NCBI GenBank assembly: GCA_949752735.1
Contig: OX457051.1
Span: 2,369,501 to 2,433,500, forward strand
Direction: 5' to 3'
DNA from: Lumbricus terrestris
Taxonomy: Eukaryota; Annelida; Clitellata; Crassiclitellata; Lumbricidae
DNA: 64,000 bases
The notes below the pieces were generated by a model. The model was not told the DNA's origin. It made no database searches and was given only the letters and a program-made list of their open reading frames with translations. The position numbers were made by a program, and so were the translations under genes. Shown piece after piece: positions 10,694-22,900 of this stretch (position 1 is the stretch's first letter; each line of letters opens with the position of its first letter).

Positions 10694-11329
10694 ATGTCAG
10701 AGAAACGAACATCAGCTGAATCCAGAATCCCTAATGATGAAGAAAAGACTCAAGACGGTAAGTTCATACATGGAAATCTTCAATAGTAAACTCTGTGCTT
10801 TGTAGGTCATCGCTATTCAGAGCAAAAAGCAATTTCTTTTTACGTATACCCATCATGCTACCAAATCAAGGCCTACTCTGAAGAATTTTTCCTTATTCAG
10901 AACCAGAAAAACCACATGGTAACACTTGCACCCACAGACTTCTTACTTAGCTATATTTTCTCATAATGATTATATGCCTCACTAGTATATTAAATTGCAA
11001 TTAACAATAGTGAGCAATAAATGCGTTTTTGGTACAATTGCATTCGTCTTTTTTATAGCAACATTCCGACAAGTGGACAATGCTAAACGTGGAAAATTAG
11101 CCTCATTCAGCGACACAACGGTAAGTCATATAACATTGAAACGCAGGACCCTTTTTACGTTCCTGAATATGCCTGCATAATGCATGTAAGTTTCTAAATT
11201 GTTATCCAGTTGACTCCATTTCCGTATCCGATGAAGGCAGAGTAATATTCAGTTCAACATCGGATGAACATCACGCAGTGAGCGTAGGCTATAGGCTAAT
11301 AATTGTAATCCGAATTGTTTATTTAATCA
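10694..11329 (+). pseudogene. truncated duplicate of the F-box/propeller gene
   Basis: Exon 1' (10694-10757, MSEKRTSAESRIPND) and exon 2' (11059-11120, TFRQVDNAKRGKLASF) keep the reading frame and the GTAAGT donors of the complete copy. About 100 bases later, 11218-11329 matches the middle of exon 5 (the stretch encoding SVSDEGRVI). Exons 3 and 4 and the rest of exon 5 are absent. Homology stops at 11329, next to the foldback element that starts at 11333. Without an F-box it is probably not functional, although the first two exons could still be transcribed from the conserved promoter. Confidence 0.8.
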
Positions 11330-11332
11330 GTG

Positions 11333-12925
11333 CCGGTGTGGCATGAAATTATGTCCGGCATGAAATACTGTCCGACTCCGCCCACTTCCGTTGTCAGGAC
11401 AGTATTTCATACGGTACGTATGAAATCTTGTCCGGCATGAAATCATGTCCGGGTCCGGCCACTTTCGTTGTGGAAACAGTGTTTACTATTACAAACGTGA
11501 GATATTGTCCGCGTTGGAGTTTCGTCTCAACGTAATATCAATAAGATATGCGAAATAATGTTTGTTGAAGCAGATGAGAAAACAATGGTGTGAGCAGTGG
11601 AATCATGGTTTTAAAGCACACAGCTTGTAGTCGGGGTCCCGATGGTGCTTGTTCTATTTTTAGAAGGAAATTTCCATCGTGGAAAGGGGCGAACGGGCGA
11701 TATGTTGAAACGTATGTAAACAAGTCTTAGAGTTGCACACAAATACGAAATTTAGGCTTTCGTTTATTCATATCTATCTTTTCCTGTCTACTCCAGTCAT
11801 CGAGACAAAGCAAAAGGACTTTTGGCCAACACAAATAGCTCAGCGGAGTTAGCTGCGTTAGGTTTTGGTCTGTTTATTTGCCCGTTACATAGCGGTCATT
11901 ATTGGAAGATGCTTAGTTTTTACAAAGCACAATTTGATCTGTTGGCGCTGCATCCTGGTTCAAGCTCCACCCTACCTGTGCGGGCTTTTTACTCCAGTCT
12001 CCGTTTCTGAAAATAACGAAAGTAAACAGTCCAACGCCCAGAAACCCTGCGGCATATTCGTATTCATATTCGTATCCCGTTTCTCTGGGCCGTCGTTCGC
12101 TGCGGTCAGCTGCCCGCGGTGATTACCTTGTCCCTTTTTGTCGTACCGCTACTATGCAGCGAAGAAATTCTCTGTGGTGGGTCCAGCTATCTGGAATGGC
12201 CTCCCTGCAGCTCTCCGTTCGCTTCCCCGTGACTCTGGTGGCTCTTTCTACCGTCTTTTTAAGACCTTTCTCTTTGACCAGGTCTGGGTTGGGAGCGCCT
12301 CTGAGTAGCGATCGTGATGGGGCGCTATATAAATCTATGTGATTGATTGATTGAATAATAATAATGAGATAATAATACCCAATGCAATGCAAGACATGTA
12401 TAATGTAGCGGAATCCAAATATGCGTACGTAGTTCACTTGCAGTTCTCCTTTTGTCAGCTATCGCTGTTGACAAATATTGATGCTGTTAGTAGATGCAAA
12501 CTTATAGGTCTACTATAGATAATAGATTCGATTTTATCTGACTGTAATAGACCATTAATTTTATAATTTCATCTAAAAGGAAAAATATTCCGAAAGCGCA
12601 CAATTTGCTTCTGTTTGCTATCATAATTTAAGTACTTAAAACATAATTTTTCGGTAGTATCGGAAATCATAGGCCTGCATAATTACACTTCGTATCTTAG
12701 TCATTGATCTATATTTTTTATACTATTATACATGTATGTACCTAATTATAGAGTTCGATGCCTCAGTACGTCGTATAATTATCTTGAATATTTTGTGTCT
12801 TTCCCGGACAAGATTTCATGATGCTTTAGCTTGACAGTTGCTATCTGATGTCATCGGTCACATGAACCAATGACAGCGCTTTCCGGACACAATTTCATGC
12901 CGGACAACATTTCATGCCACACCGG
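11333..12925. mobile_element. foldback element with GGCATGAAAT/TGTCCG words
   Basis: Outer ends CCGGTGTGGCATGAAAT (11333) and its inverse ATTTCATGCCACACCGG-type end (12925) form inverted repeats. Both subterminal zones repeat GGCATGAAAT and TGTCCGG in both orientations (11340-11480; 12800-12925). The interior holds an L2-type LINE 3' end (12080-12356). No clear target duplication is visible, so the two ends could come from neighbouring copies. Confidence 0.65.
12080..12356 (+). mobile_element. L2-type LINE 3' end fragment
   Basis: With one frameshift it reads the C-terminus of an L2/CR1 reverse transcriptase ORF (RSLRSAARGDYLVP... PAIWNGLPAALRSLP ... FKTFLF ... VGSASE, stop). The typical 3' end follows: GGAGCGCCTCTGAGTAGCG, GGGGCGCTATATAAAT and a GATTGATTGATTGA tail. 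The same C-terminus ending GSASE occurs in the - strand element at 56845-57690. Confidence 0.75.
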
Positions 12926-13867
12926 CTCCCAAAACCGCCTGCTCTCCAACCCACCCCAACTGACCCCACCCCAGGTCACCCCAACCCAAGCCCAACCTAC
13001 CCACCCAACCCCTTTCAACCCCACCCCTCCTCTCCCCACCCCATTCCTCCCCGCCCTACCCATGGAGGTCTCAAATTTCGGAGTCCACGCCCTACCCCAC
13101 CCTTCCCCAATCCCCAGCCATCCCAACCCACCCTCCTCACCTCTCCCCACCTCACCCCACCCCTTTCAGTCTAGCCAGTGGTACGGGTACATCACCACCT
13201 TCAGTCAGTTTCTGCATGAGAGCATCGGCATATAGAATGTATCAGCTGATACCAGCACCTGCCATAGCATGAAACTCTCCCGTCAAAATCGGCATCCATC
13301 GTGCAGTAAAAGCATTCATCCCATATTACCAAATATGGGTAAACCACATTCTAAGCCTTTTTCTGTGAGGATTTCATACATCCATGAATCAATCTTATTA
13401 TTTTATGTTCAAACACACAAACTTTATCTGTTTCTATAATGGGCCAAAATCAGACTACATTTTGCTACACATCCATGGCTTCCCATTGTTGCCAAATGGC
13501 AACCGATATAAAACTAACCGATTTTGCAAATTTACACAAAACAGTGAAGTTATGGTAAGTCCGAGTTGAATACTGATCAATGCCTACTCTTAAAATATTT
13601 TTTACTCTTTCTTAGCATTTATCAGTCAAAAGAAATAAAATCAGCAAAATTGACCTTTGAAAATTGGAAATCACACTGACTTCAAGATCATAATAATATA
13701 ACAAAATTGCCATAAACCTACTTCCTAGAGCAATAATTACCTTTAGCCATCATAGATGTAGCAAATGCTGCTTCAAATTCTGTTTAAAAACGTTTGTGTA
13801 AGAAAAAAATAAATTTAATTAGCTGTGTTGCCATATGGAAACAAGGGACACGAAAGGGTTAAACTCC
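12926..13867. other. C-rich low-complexity tract, then non-coding sequence
   Basis: 12940-13170 is a strongly strand-biased run of CCCACCC-like words (pyrimidine/purine asymmetric). Its proline-rich frames are composition artefacts. 13171-13867 is AT-rich with no gene seen. Confidence 0.6.
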
Positions 13868-15010
13868 TACAAACTCAATTTGGCGTGGCTGCTTCAGCTA
13901 TTCAGTGGATTGCGTCTTTCCTCAAGATCTTACAGTATCAAACTTGGTGGGTCCTCTTCTAAAATGTTTTTTGTCCTTTTTGGCGTCCCCCAAGGTTCCA
14001 TTCTTGGCCCACTCCTCTTTATTCTGTAAGCTTACACCTCCAACATTGTTAACATCGCCTTGCAACATGGTCTCATGATTCACTAGTATGCTGATGACAC
14101 CCAACTCTACATAAAGCTATCTGGACAGAACATTGGTAACATGAAAATCAAAATTGCAGCCTGTTTCCATGATATTCCGTCTTGGTGTGCATCTATGCGC
14201 TTGAAGTTAAATGCCACCAAGACAGAACTCATTTGGTTTGACCGTCAAAGTGGACGAAATTAAAATAAATTAATGAAAACTCTTGACCTCGACTCCAACT
14301 GCTCTATTTCACCATCTGATGTGATTCGCGACCTAAGTGTGCTACTTGACAGCAGTTTACAGATGAACCAACATATATCTTCTGTAGCCAGGGCATGTTT
14401 TTTCCACCTTCGTCGCATTCGAAAAGTGAAACGTTGCTTGAATGAAACTTGCCTCCGTATTCTCCCTCAAGCTCTCATCATCTCTCGTCTCGATTACTGC
14501 AACTCTGTTCTATCTGGTCTTCCATCATCATCGCTTCAACCCCTGTCTTCAGTTCTACACACGGCCACTCGCCTGATAAAAGGTCTTGGTTCCAGAGACC
14601 ACATCATTGCAACTCTGAAACAACTACACTGGCTTCCCATCCGTGCTCGTATTGCTTTCAAAATTTCCCTCCTGATATTTCATATCCACTACGGAACCTC
14701 TCCATCCTACATGGCATCCACGGTCACGCCATGTTCCACCTCCAAGTCCAGAGGACTTCGTTCGTCCTCGCGAAGTGACTTTGCTACACTTCGCACAAAC
14801 CGGAAGCTTGGAAGCCGTGCGTTCTCAGCATCAGGACCTAAAGAATGGAACAGTCTACCAACCTCCATTCGGCAGTGCTCATCTGTTGCAGAATTTAAAT
14901 CAAAATTAAAAACTCATTAACTAGATTTGTAGTGAAGCGCGCTCTTGTGCAAGACTTGTTTTTGTTAAGGCGCGTTATAAATGACTAATAATGGTATTGT
15001 ATATGTATTG
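13868..15010 (+). mobile_element. degenerate L2/CR1-type LINE (RT and C-terminus)
   Basis: Reverse transcriptase landmarks occur in order across frameshifts: FGVAASAIQWI, GVPQGSILGPLLFIL (13985-14029), YADDTQLYIKL (about 14088-14120), MRLKLNATKTELIWF. A long C-terminal frame follows (14273-14920) with RLDYCNSVLSGLP, LHWLPIRARIAFK and EWNSLPTSIRQ, ending at a stop. The 3' tail GGCGCGTTATAAATGAC is followed by (TATTG)-like repeats. It is a dead copy. Confidence 0.85.
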
Positions 15011-15037
15011 TATTAATGAAAACGCACTTCTAATTAT

Positions 15038-15313
15038 AGTCTACAATAATGGGTTTTAGTTTCTTCACGGCGCCCTGAGGTGGACTCGACTGTAGGGTCC
15101 ACCTCAGGGCGCCGTGAAGAAACCTCGAGCAAGTCCTTCACTCACATTTGCTCGGGCGCTCAGGCGTGAAACTCTGTAGTCGGGAGCGCCCCTAGGTAGC
15201 GAGCTTGAAGGGAAGTAAAATAAAATGTTCTTTCTTCCAAAAGAGCGTGCTTTAAGCTTTGAGTGAATCGAAAATTAAATGTATCGCATAACTAAGACCC
15301 ATTATTGTAGACT
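15038..15313. mobile_element. 276-bp MITE with an internal perfect hairpin
   Basis: Terminal inverted repeats AGTCTACAATAATGGGT (15038 on) and its inverse ending at 15313. Near the left end, 15059-15084 and 15098-15123 are perfect 26-bp inverted copies (core CGGCGCCCTGAGGTGGA) around a 13-base loop. The interior also carries a SINE/LINE-tail-like piece (GGGAGCGCCCCTAGGTAGCG). No target duplication is obvious. Confidence 0.75.
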
Positions 15314-15796
15314 GGTTTGAACCTCTGGAACTTAAAGTAATCTATTTATCACGTCGCTTCATACATCGCATTTTTGGCTAAGCTTGAAATCAACGCACCC
15401 ATAGCAATCTGTCGGATCTAAGCAGTGGCGTCCTGTAACTGTTATCCTCGGATACATGAAACCATTTGCGGATGCTTTTAAATTGAATAACAGTTAAAAG
15501 ACCAACGGTGGTTTACAGATGATTGGAAATCTGTGAAGGTAAGCAAAGGTAAATCTGTCAAGGTATATGGAACAGAAAGCTGACGTTGAATTTCACATTT
15601 AACACTTTCACCGCAGCGTCGAATTGTCAAGCGACAAATTTTCGCTAAGCAGAACTGTCCTGTACAAAATGTCAATGTCAAGTTGTCATGGAACCAGTGA
15701 TTATTGACAACGTAATTTAATTGTAAAGAATAAACAGAGTTCAAACGATAAAACACACTGTTCAAATGGAAACAACAATTGTGCTGAAGCGCATCA

Positions 15797-15797
15797 C

Positions 15798-15829
<32 letters not shown>

Positions 15830-15900
15830 CAAGTAAGAATATTTTTTAATAGACCACCAGCAAACGCACAGTAGTTTACAGATGAAATAAATAATAGAAA
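15797..15900 (-). mobile_element. SINE 3' tail fragment with (TAAG)n
   Basis: On the - strand a body piece with GTGCGTTTGC, then a (CTTA)n microsatellite tail (15797-15840), matching the 3' part of the SINE at 7320-7560 and the copy at 17056-17115. Confidence 0.55.
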
Positions 15901-16287
15901 ACATTTATGCAAAGTTATACAAAGTTAGCATAAAGTTAGCCTACTAAAGAAAAACACCATAAAAAATTGTCTGCATAAGTACAATTATAGTCTACAAAAA
16001 TGCTCACGTTCACATTATAGCTACCTATTCTACTAAAGTTCTGCGACGTTGATCACGAGACCGTTTACAATATTATATGCAAGTGTTTGGAAATTCAGCT
16101 TAATTGTGACATACTTATATAATAGAATTAAAAGAAAATGATTAATCCATCTATTAAAAGACATCTTTGCATTAATTCCGAACGTACAATGTTTTTTCGC
16201 AAATTATTTATTAAGCTGCACAGTGCACACCGTTTAAAGTTGTATGGAATAATATTATGTACTCGTGTATTCTTTTGTAACCCCTAA

Positions 16288-16443
16288 CAGGGGCGGATTT
16301 AGGGGGGCCAATCCGGCCATGGCCCACCCGATTAGAAAATTCTTTAATTTTGACCAGCTATTTTGCTCGGAAAGTAGACGTGGCTCCCCATAAGTAGTTC
16401 CGTAGGCCTTTGGCCCCCTCGAGAATTTCTGTATCCGCCCTTG
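16288..16443. mobile_element. hAT MITE, 156 bp
   Basis: Perfect 8-bp duplication ACCCCTAA (16280-16287, 16444-16451). Terminal repeats CAGGGGCGGATTTAG / its inverse ...TATCCGCCCTTG, with GGGGGGCC just inside. The CAGGGGCGGAT ends are typical of hAT. It lies 72 bases beyond the stop codon of the channel gene, possibly in its 3' UTR. Confidence 0.92.
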
Positions 16444-16515
16444 ACCCCTAACTGACCAAATCTGTCGTTGTATACGAATGAAAGTCGCATCTATTGTGCT
16501 TTAGGAATCACATTT

Positions 16516-16970
16516 TCAACGACGTTGCATCTTCGCGAATCTTGCAGCGGTAATAAATTCCTTCAATATTTGGACAAAGAATTGGGAAACTTCGGCAATG
16601 GTAAGTATTGTTCCTCCGAGAATCAGTCCCAATGCGCCTCCAATATCGCAAACCAGTGTGAGGAAATCGTAGGCTGGAGTTGTTTGGATGTCGATGTAGT
16701 TCAGATCAGAGTAGAAGGTATCCAGGTAGACGAGTTCCTTGCCCAGCTTAGACATCGTCAGATTCCGTCCCTTGAATTGAGTCTTTTGCGACATGTAATT
16801 GAGGAAATGGTCTGACAGAGGACTTGTAGAGAGTGAGTATGGATACGTGGGTATATGGCACTGAAGAGGACAATCACACGTGCGAAATGCACTTGAAGAA
16901 ACCCAGCTTGTAGAGGCCTTTCTCACGCAGAAAGAGTACTGTTCAAGCGAGCATGAATTTCGCTTGTTTC
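16516..16970 (-). CDS. DEG/ENaC exon 7: distal palm, TM2, C-terminus
   Basis: Acceptor ATTGACAG, phase-1 entry, stop TGA at 16518-16516. It encodes [10 protein letters not shown] ... [15 protein letters not shown] ... [19 protein letters not shown] ... [20 protein letters not shown] and [19 protein letters not shown]. The TM2 selectivity-filter triplet is GGT instead of the usual GAS/GSS. The cytoplasmic tail is very short, ending FAKMQRR. Confidence 0.92.
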
Positions 16971-19900
16971 CTGTCAATAATTGCAACCAATGAATTTTTT
17001 TGTTAACCCCCCAAAAAAACCTGCACTTTACTCATGCTACTACGCTGTGCACGATCGGAGTAAGTAAGTAAGTAAGTATTTTCTTTATTTCACCACTTGC
17101 AAACGCACAATGGAACATAATGATACATCGAATTAATAATTAATAGGTAATAAAAACGTGCAACTTCCCAACTCAAATGCAATCTCAATGGGACAACCCA
17201 CTACTGCAAAAGACATTCTCGGAGCTATCTAACTCACTCTCAGATAAATGCGACCAGGCCCGTTGGAAGGCAATCACGACTCAGCGCGCCGGAGACTGGC
17301 TGCACGCCTTGCCGATCACGTCTTGCGGGTTGAGATTAAGTGACGAAGCTATGATGGTGGCAGTTGGTGTGCGCCTAGGAGCTAACATTTGCGAACCACA
17401 CGCATGCGCTTGTGGCTCACTTGTCACTGCAAGGGTGAGCACGGTTTGTCTTGCTCGCTAGAATTTGACCGTATGGCTCGCCATGGTACACTGAACGATT
17501 TGATATACCGTGCTCTTATTAAAGCTGAATACCTGGGCCCAGCCATTTGCGCGCCGACGTTTGCGCGCAACGTCATTTGCGCGCCGTCATTTGCGCGCCG
17601 TCGCAATATGAAAAATAAAAAATCGTATAAAAAACTGTATTGTTTTTCTACGAAATTACTACTTTAAGTTAGCAGTAAGTTAAGCTAGGTATCAATGTTT
17701 TCTACGAAATGAACGTTAGGTATCAATGTTTTCTACGAAATGAGCATTAGGTATCAATGTTTTCTACGAAATGAGCGTTAGGTATCAATGTTTTCTACGA
17801 AATGAGCGTTAGGTATCAATGTTTTCTACGAAATGAGCTTTATGTATCAATGTTTTCTACGAAATGAGCGTTAGGTATCAATATTTTCTACGAAATAACT
17901 GCATAATAGTCCAACCGAATGTTTGTGCGAGTTTGTTGGTTGTCTTCAATAACAAATTGAAATGTTATGCGCAATTCCTTTGCGATATTCCTACAATGTT
18001 ATGTTGCTGTAACGTAAACGGGAGTACACAACAAAGTGCAAATAAAATAGGCCTACCCATCATACAGGAGTTCGCTGTTTGATCATACGAAGACGGCCGA
18101 CATAATAGTACAAGTACACTGCGCGCGCAAACGTCCCGCGCGCAAACGACGGGCATTTCTTGCTGCGCTCAACTGATCGCGCGCAAATGACGGCGCGTAA
18201 ACGTCTGCGCGCAAACGTTCTGCGCGCTAACGTCAGTGCGCCCTGAATACCAGGCCGCCAAGGAATCTCATGGATTGGTAACATCGGACGGCAAACGACC
18301 GGATGGAGTCACGCTCATCCCATGGACAGCCGGCAGAGGTTTGGTGTGGGATGCCACAGTGGTGGACACATTTGCACCATCTTACCTTACCGCTTCAGCC
18401 ATCCGAGCCGGATCAGCAGCTAGCCTGGCGGAGGACAGAAAGAACCAGAAATACAGCGCCCTCCTTGATGCTCATGTTTTCATCCCAGTGGCTTGGAAAC
18501 CCTAGGCCCAATCAACAACAAAGGCCTAGACTTCATCTCAGAGTTGGGCCGGCGTCTAACACAAGCAACCGGGGAGCGCCGAGAGTCAAGTTTCGTATTC
18601 CAGCCAGTGGCGTAGCAATAGGTTGTGCAGCTTGTGCAGTGCACAAGGGCCCCCGGCTGTTGAGGGCCCCCGGCGGTCAGAGTCAATTTTTTTATTTTAA
18701 GAATTATTCAGAATGTGTTTATAGGCCTATTACATGTAGGCTACGGCGGTGGCGTTGCAATGGATTGTGCAGACTGTATAGGGGCCCCTGGTGGTCAGAG
18801 TCAAGTTTTTACATTTAGAATTTTCAGAATGTAATCAAATCTACATGTACGGTAGTGATCAGTGCTGATCAGTCCTGATCGAGGTGGTGGTGGATATTGA
18901 CACCGAGCAGAGAGGAGCTTCGGAAACAATGGTGGTATATACCAGCTGCATTATCAATAAGGATTCAAGAACAAAGGCATCTCGATTATTTTGCACAAGA
19001 GAATTCGCTCAAGTGAACATTTTTACATTTCGGAAATTTGTGTTTCTTCTTTTAGACTAATCATTGCAATGAGACTTGAGTCACTTCACATTATACCAAT
19101 TTATTATAGGCCTATTGTTTCTTCTTACCCAACTGTTTGACAGAATTTAAGCGTGGATGATAATTCATGCTTCAACAGATGAAACAATGTTTTTGATAAA
19201 TTTTGTCAATTACTCGAATTGAATTTTCTTTGGTAACCTGAAAAATAAAAATTGATTATAAAGACTAACGGGAAAAAATAATTTAAATCGTAATGAGTTA
19301 ATTTTTAAATTTAATTTCGGGCTCGAAATAATGCAAATGGAGTCTATCGAAAACGAGCTAGGCGTTTTTACACAGCCTTTTTGTTTGAAATCGAGGAGGT
19401 TCAAGTAATGAAGGGGCCCACCACTGAAGCCCTGCACAAGGGCCCCCAAAAACCTTGCTACGCCACTGATTCCAGCGTATCTCCATGACTATACAGCGCT
19501 TTAACGCTGTGGCTTTCACAGGCCCTTAATTGACATGGATGAGGGTGGCTGGACTTGCTAAAATTCACACAGCTTTTGTTCTGTTTGTCTATTTGGAATA
19601 ATTGTTGAAACAATAATAATAATTTTGCAAAATAATAATAATACGACAATTTATACAGCACCGTAACGCGGCCATTCCGCTGCAAGAGAGCTTCACAAAC
19701 GCCTAACTGCGGGATAAGCCTTAGCAAACAGATGCGATTCAAGCTTTGGAAGAGTCCACTGCGTGTTCCTATATCTGCAACAGAGAACGCTTGGTCGACG
19801 ACACGTGTCGTCATCCTCCGTACGCGAAGGTCAGTCTTCCCAAGCGACGACCTAAGTCGCAGCCTGGAGGCAGAAGAATGGGTGTCAGAGCAGTAATCGC

Positions 19901-22900
19901 GGATGTATTCAGGAGCTGTCCCGTGAAGTGATTTGAAAACAAGCAAGCTGAGCTTAAACTCAACTCGGAACGGGACAGACAGCCAAAGCCAGACATCGGG
20001 TGTGGGATTGGTAAGGTGATCGTATTCTTTTCCTCCTAGCATACAAATGACGGTCCTGGGCACGACGTTAAACTGCATCCATCCTCCGCCGCAGGGAACC
20101 AACAACGTCCCTGCGCCGGTCCTAAGCCCGGACAAAAAAGGAAGGTTTGCCAGATGGGTGGCGATACGCTGGCAGTAAAGACCAAGACGATTGAAATCCG
20201 CAAAAACCACGGCACAAGTGACATAGCGACCCAGATGCTTCAAGGTGTCATGATGTGGAGCAGACATGCACAGGCCGGTCAGGACAGACCGGTGGAGAGA
20301 GTCGGGGGAAAGCTCGGGGCACATACGGGTATTGACCCAGGTTGTCCGTCATGCCTCTGTGCCAATATTCTCTTCAATCAGACAAGGTGGTCTAGCTGCT
20401 GTAAGATGTTAATGGTATGGAGCACACCTGCAGACCGGACCGGTTGAAGCTGGGCAGCATGACGCGAGGCAGACTCAGACAGAGAGTGGCGTCGGACACC
20501 GACGGGCACTGTGCCTAGGGATATTGATATGATATACATATGAACCTCGCCGAGGCATGTATGCACACGCGCACACGTACACTAAATCACTTAAACCACA
20601 AGCATGAACTTAATTGAATGCAAATAATTTGTGCGAACCGCTGAGCCCATATAATCGACATTTACAGATGGAAAGTAGATTGTCGTCCAAGCACTCCATC
20701 ATGCACTTCTGATACGTGTAGTTTTTCTCATCACGACAATCACCATATGGCGTGGGCAACATGGATAGCTACAAAAAACCGAACAAACCATTATTATAAT
20801 AATATTATTATTATTATTGTAGCCTATTGCATGGTATCTATGCATTTATATAGCGCCTCTCACAGTGCATACCAATCAGAGGCGCTCCCAGTGCCCTAAT
20901 CCAAGAGAAATAATCATGGGCGGAAATTTAGGGGACAGGGGAGTTCCCCAATGTTTGTGGTGTGTACCGTACATGCTTGTGCCCCCAATACAGCCTCAAG
21001 GGAACAAACCTGCATGACGTTGTAAGGATGACCACAGTGGCCCGCATGTTATACGCAGCTCCGGCTTGGTGGGGTTTTGCGCGGCAGCAGGAACGCGATA
21101 GACTGCAAGCCATATTGAATCGTTTGATCCGACTGCACTATCTTCCTGAGGATAATTCTACCTTCGAGGAGCTATGCAGAACGGCGGACAAGAGGCTCTT
21201 CGCTGCCCTCCTGCTTAATAAAGGACATGTACTAAACCCACTCCTCCCACCATTGAGGCCCCAGCCTTATTCCATGAGGCCAAGACTACATGACCGAATT
21301 ATCCCTAGGGCGGATAACCTAACGAGGAAATCGTTTTTAACTAGAATGCTTTATCGTATTTAAATATATTACAATATAAATCAAAGAGCAGCATAAATTG
21401 TCAGTAAAAGAACATATTTATATTGATTTGTGGATTTAGGATTTTGTGCTGTTTTAAAACATTTGACATTGAATTGATATAGAAATGGTGTATGTTTGTT
21501 TATTATGACATGCCTGTACACCAAAATGCGGATAGCAATTGGTCCATTAAAGAATATTCTTATTTTATCTTATCTTATTTAAGAAATATTCGTAAATTTT
21601 TACAATGTCTGCAAATTTCTTAGTTATTTCTGGTAATATTGTAAGAAGCAATTAAAGGACTAAAATATAAGTTTAAATGACTAAAGAATGTGGTCATTTA
21701 AAAAAGTCTGAAATTTTGGTTCGTCAAAATGGAAGAATGTCGCCCAAAATGTCGCGCCGAACTTGGCGATCATCCTTCTAGAAAAAGTCTCCACCTGTGG
21801 AAGTAACGTGGATTTGAAAGAGCGAAAAGAGACACTTGGCCAATCACCAGTTAATAAAGAGAAACGCGTAGAAGCTTGAAGCTGGTTGCACAGTGCAAGC
21901 GCAATGAAAGCAAAGGCTCGCGTTTTAGCCATGGTGGACCTAGCACGCGGGACGAGGAGGTCATGCAAGTCAAAGGAACGGAGCGGGCGTGTTTGTATTA
22001 TAATTATGGATTAACCAAATTGAAATAGAAAACTATTCTAGCCGGCGGGAATTGTCATGCAATATTTAACTCATTCATCCATCCTCCATTCATTCATTCA
22101 TTTATTCAGTCATTCATTCATTTCAATACTTTATGCAGCAAAAATCTTCGCAAATTCCTTCGGAATTAATCATTTCCGATCCATTCGTCAACAAAATAAA
22201 TAAACAGCTTTAAAATAAGAAATCAAATGCAAATAATGTGCAAACAAGAGGTCTGGACCAACAGAGCTCTTCAATAAGAGCTTACATATTCTACAACATG
22301 AACGAATGATGATATAAAACAATAAATATTATTATAGGCCTATAAATAGCACAAAGTCACCAGTGCAATTTGTTCATGGCCTTAAACCCCTACATTTGTA
22401 AGTGAAAACGGAATTGATGTCGAAACTCCAGTTCCAACTCGGAATCCAAGATCCGGCACAGAAGGATCATCATTGGGATCATGCAGAACAACCTACAAAC
22501 ACAGCGTGATAAATTTCTGCTCTGAAACAGTCAAAGAAACTTTGCAGTTTACTGAAGCTCTAGTGAAGATCTGCATGGTCTGATTTCAAGTGAAACAATC
22601 GGAGGCCCTCCCCAAAACATTGCCATTTAGAATAGAGCATTCATGAATTTACCAAATACAATTGAATGTAGGCCTATACATCGGAGGATATGTGACATTC
22701 CACAATTCAGTGACGCCACATATTGACTGCACAGGCTAATGACTATACATGCATGCGCATTGAGCAACGATGCAAGAGGTGTATTACATCCAACAAATAA
22801 TTAACCAGTCTCTAAGACAAGCATGGATATTTATATGTATACAAATTTAGGATTTAAATAAATGGAAACAATTATTGCGACCGTCAGCAACGACGGCATT

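Larger units (their letters stand above)
17177..19529 (+). mobile_element. LINE C-terminal domain, interrupted by two insertions
   Basis: Pieces 17177-17533, 18252-18605 and 19469-19529 read one protein end: [18 protein letters not shown], a Cys-rich step (CEPHACACG ... HGLSC, one frameshift), [37 protein letters not shown]-like text, [47 protein letters not shown], stop. RPDG...WD-x-T-V-x-D after a Cys/His knuckle resembles the restriction-like endonuclease end of some LINEs; clade not assigned. Removing each insertion with one duplication copy restores the frame exactly (KAE-YQAAKE; FVFQ-RIS). Confidence 0.75.

Noticed and set aside
12851..13235. Proline-rich and Gly/Trp-rich frames
   Set aside because: They coincide with the CCCACCC low-complexity tract on both strands; composition artefact.
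17685..17899. Regular 31-bp repeats resembling a CRISPR array
   Set aside because: Units abut with no unique spacers, and the context is a eukaryotic foldback transposon.
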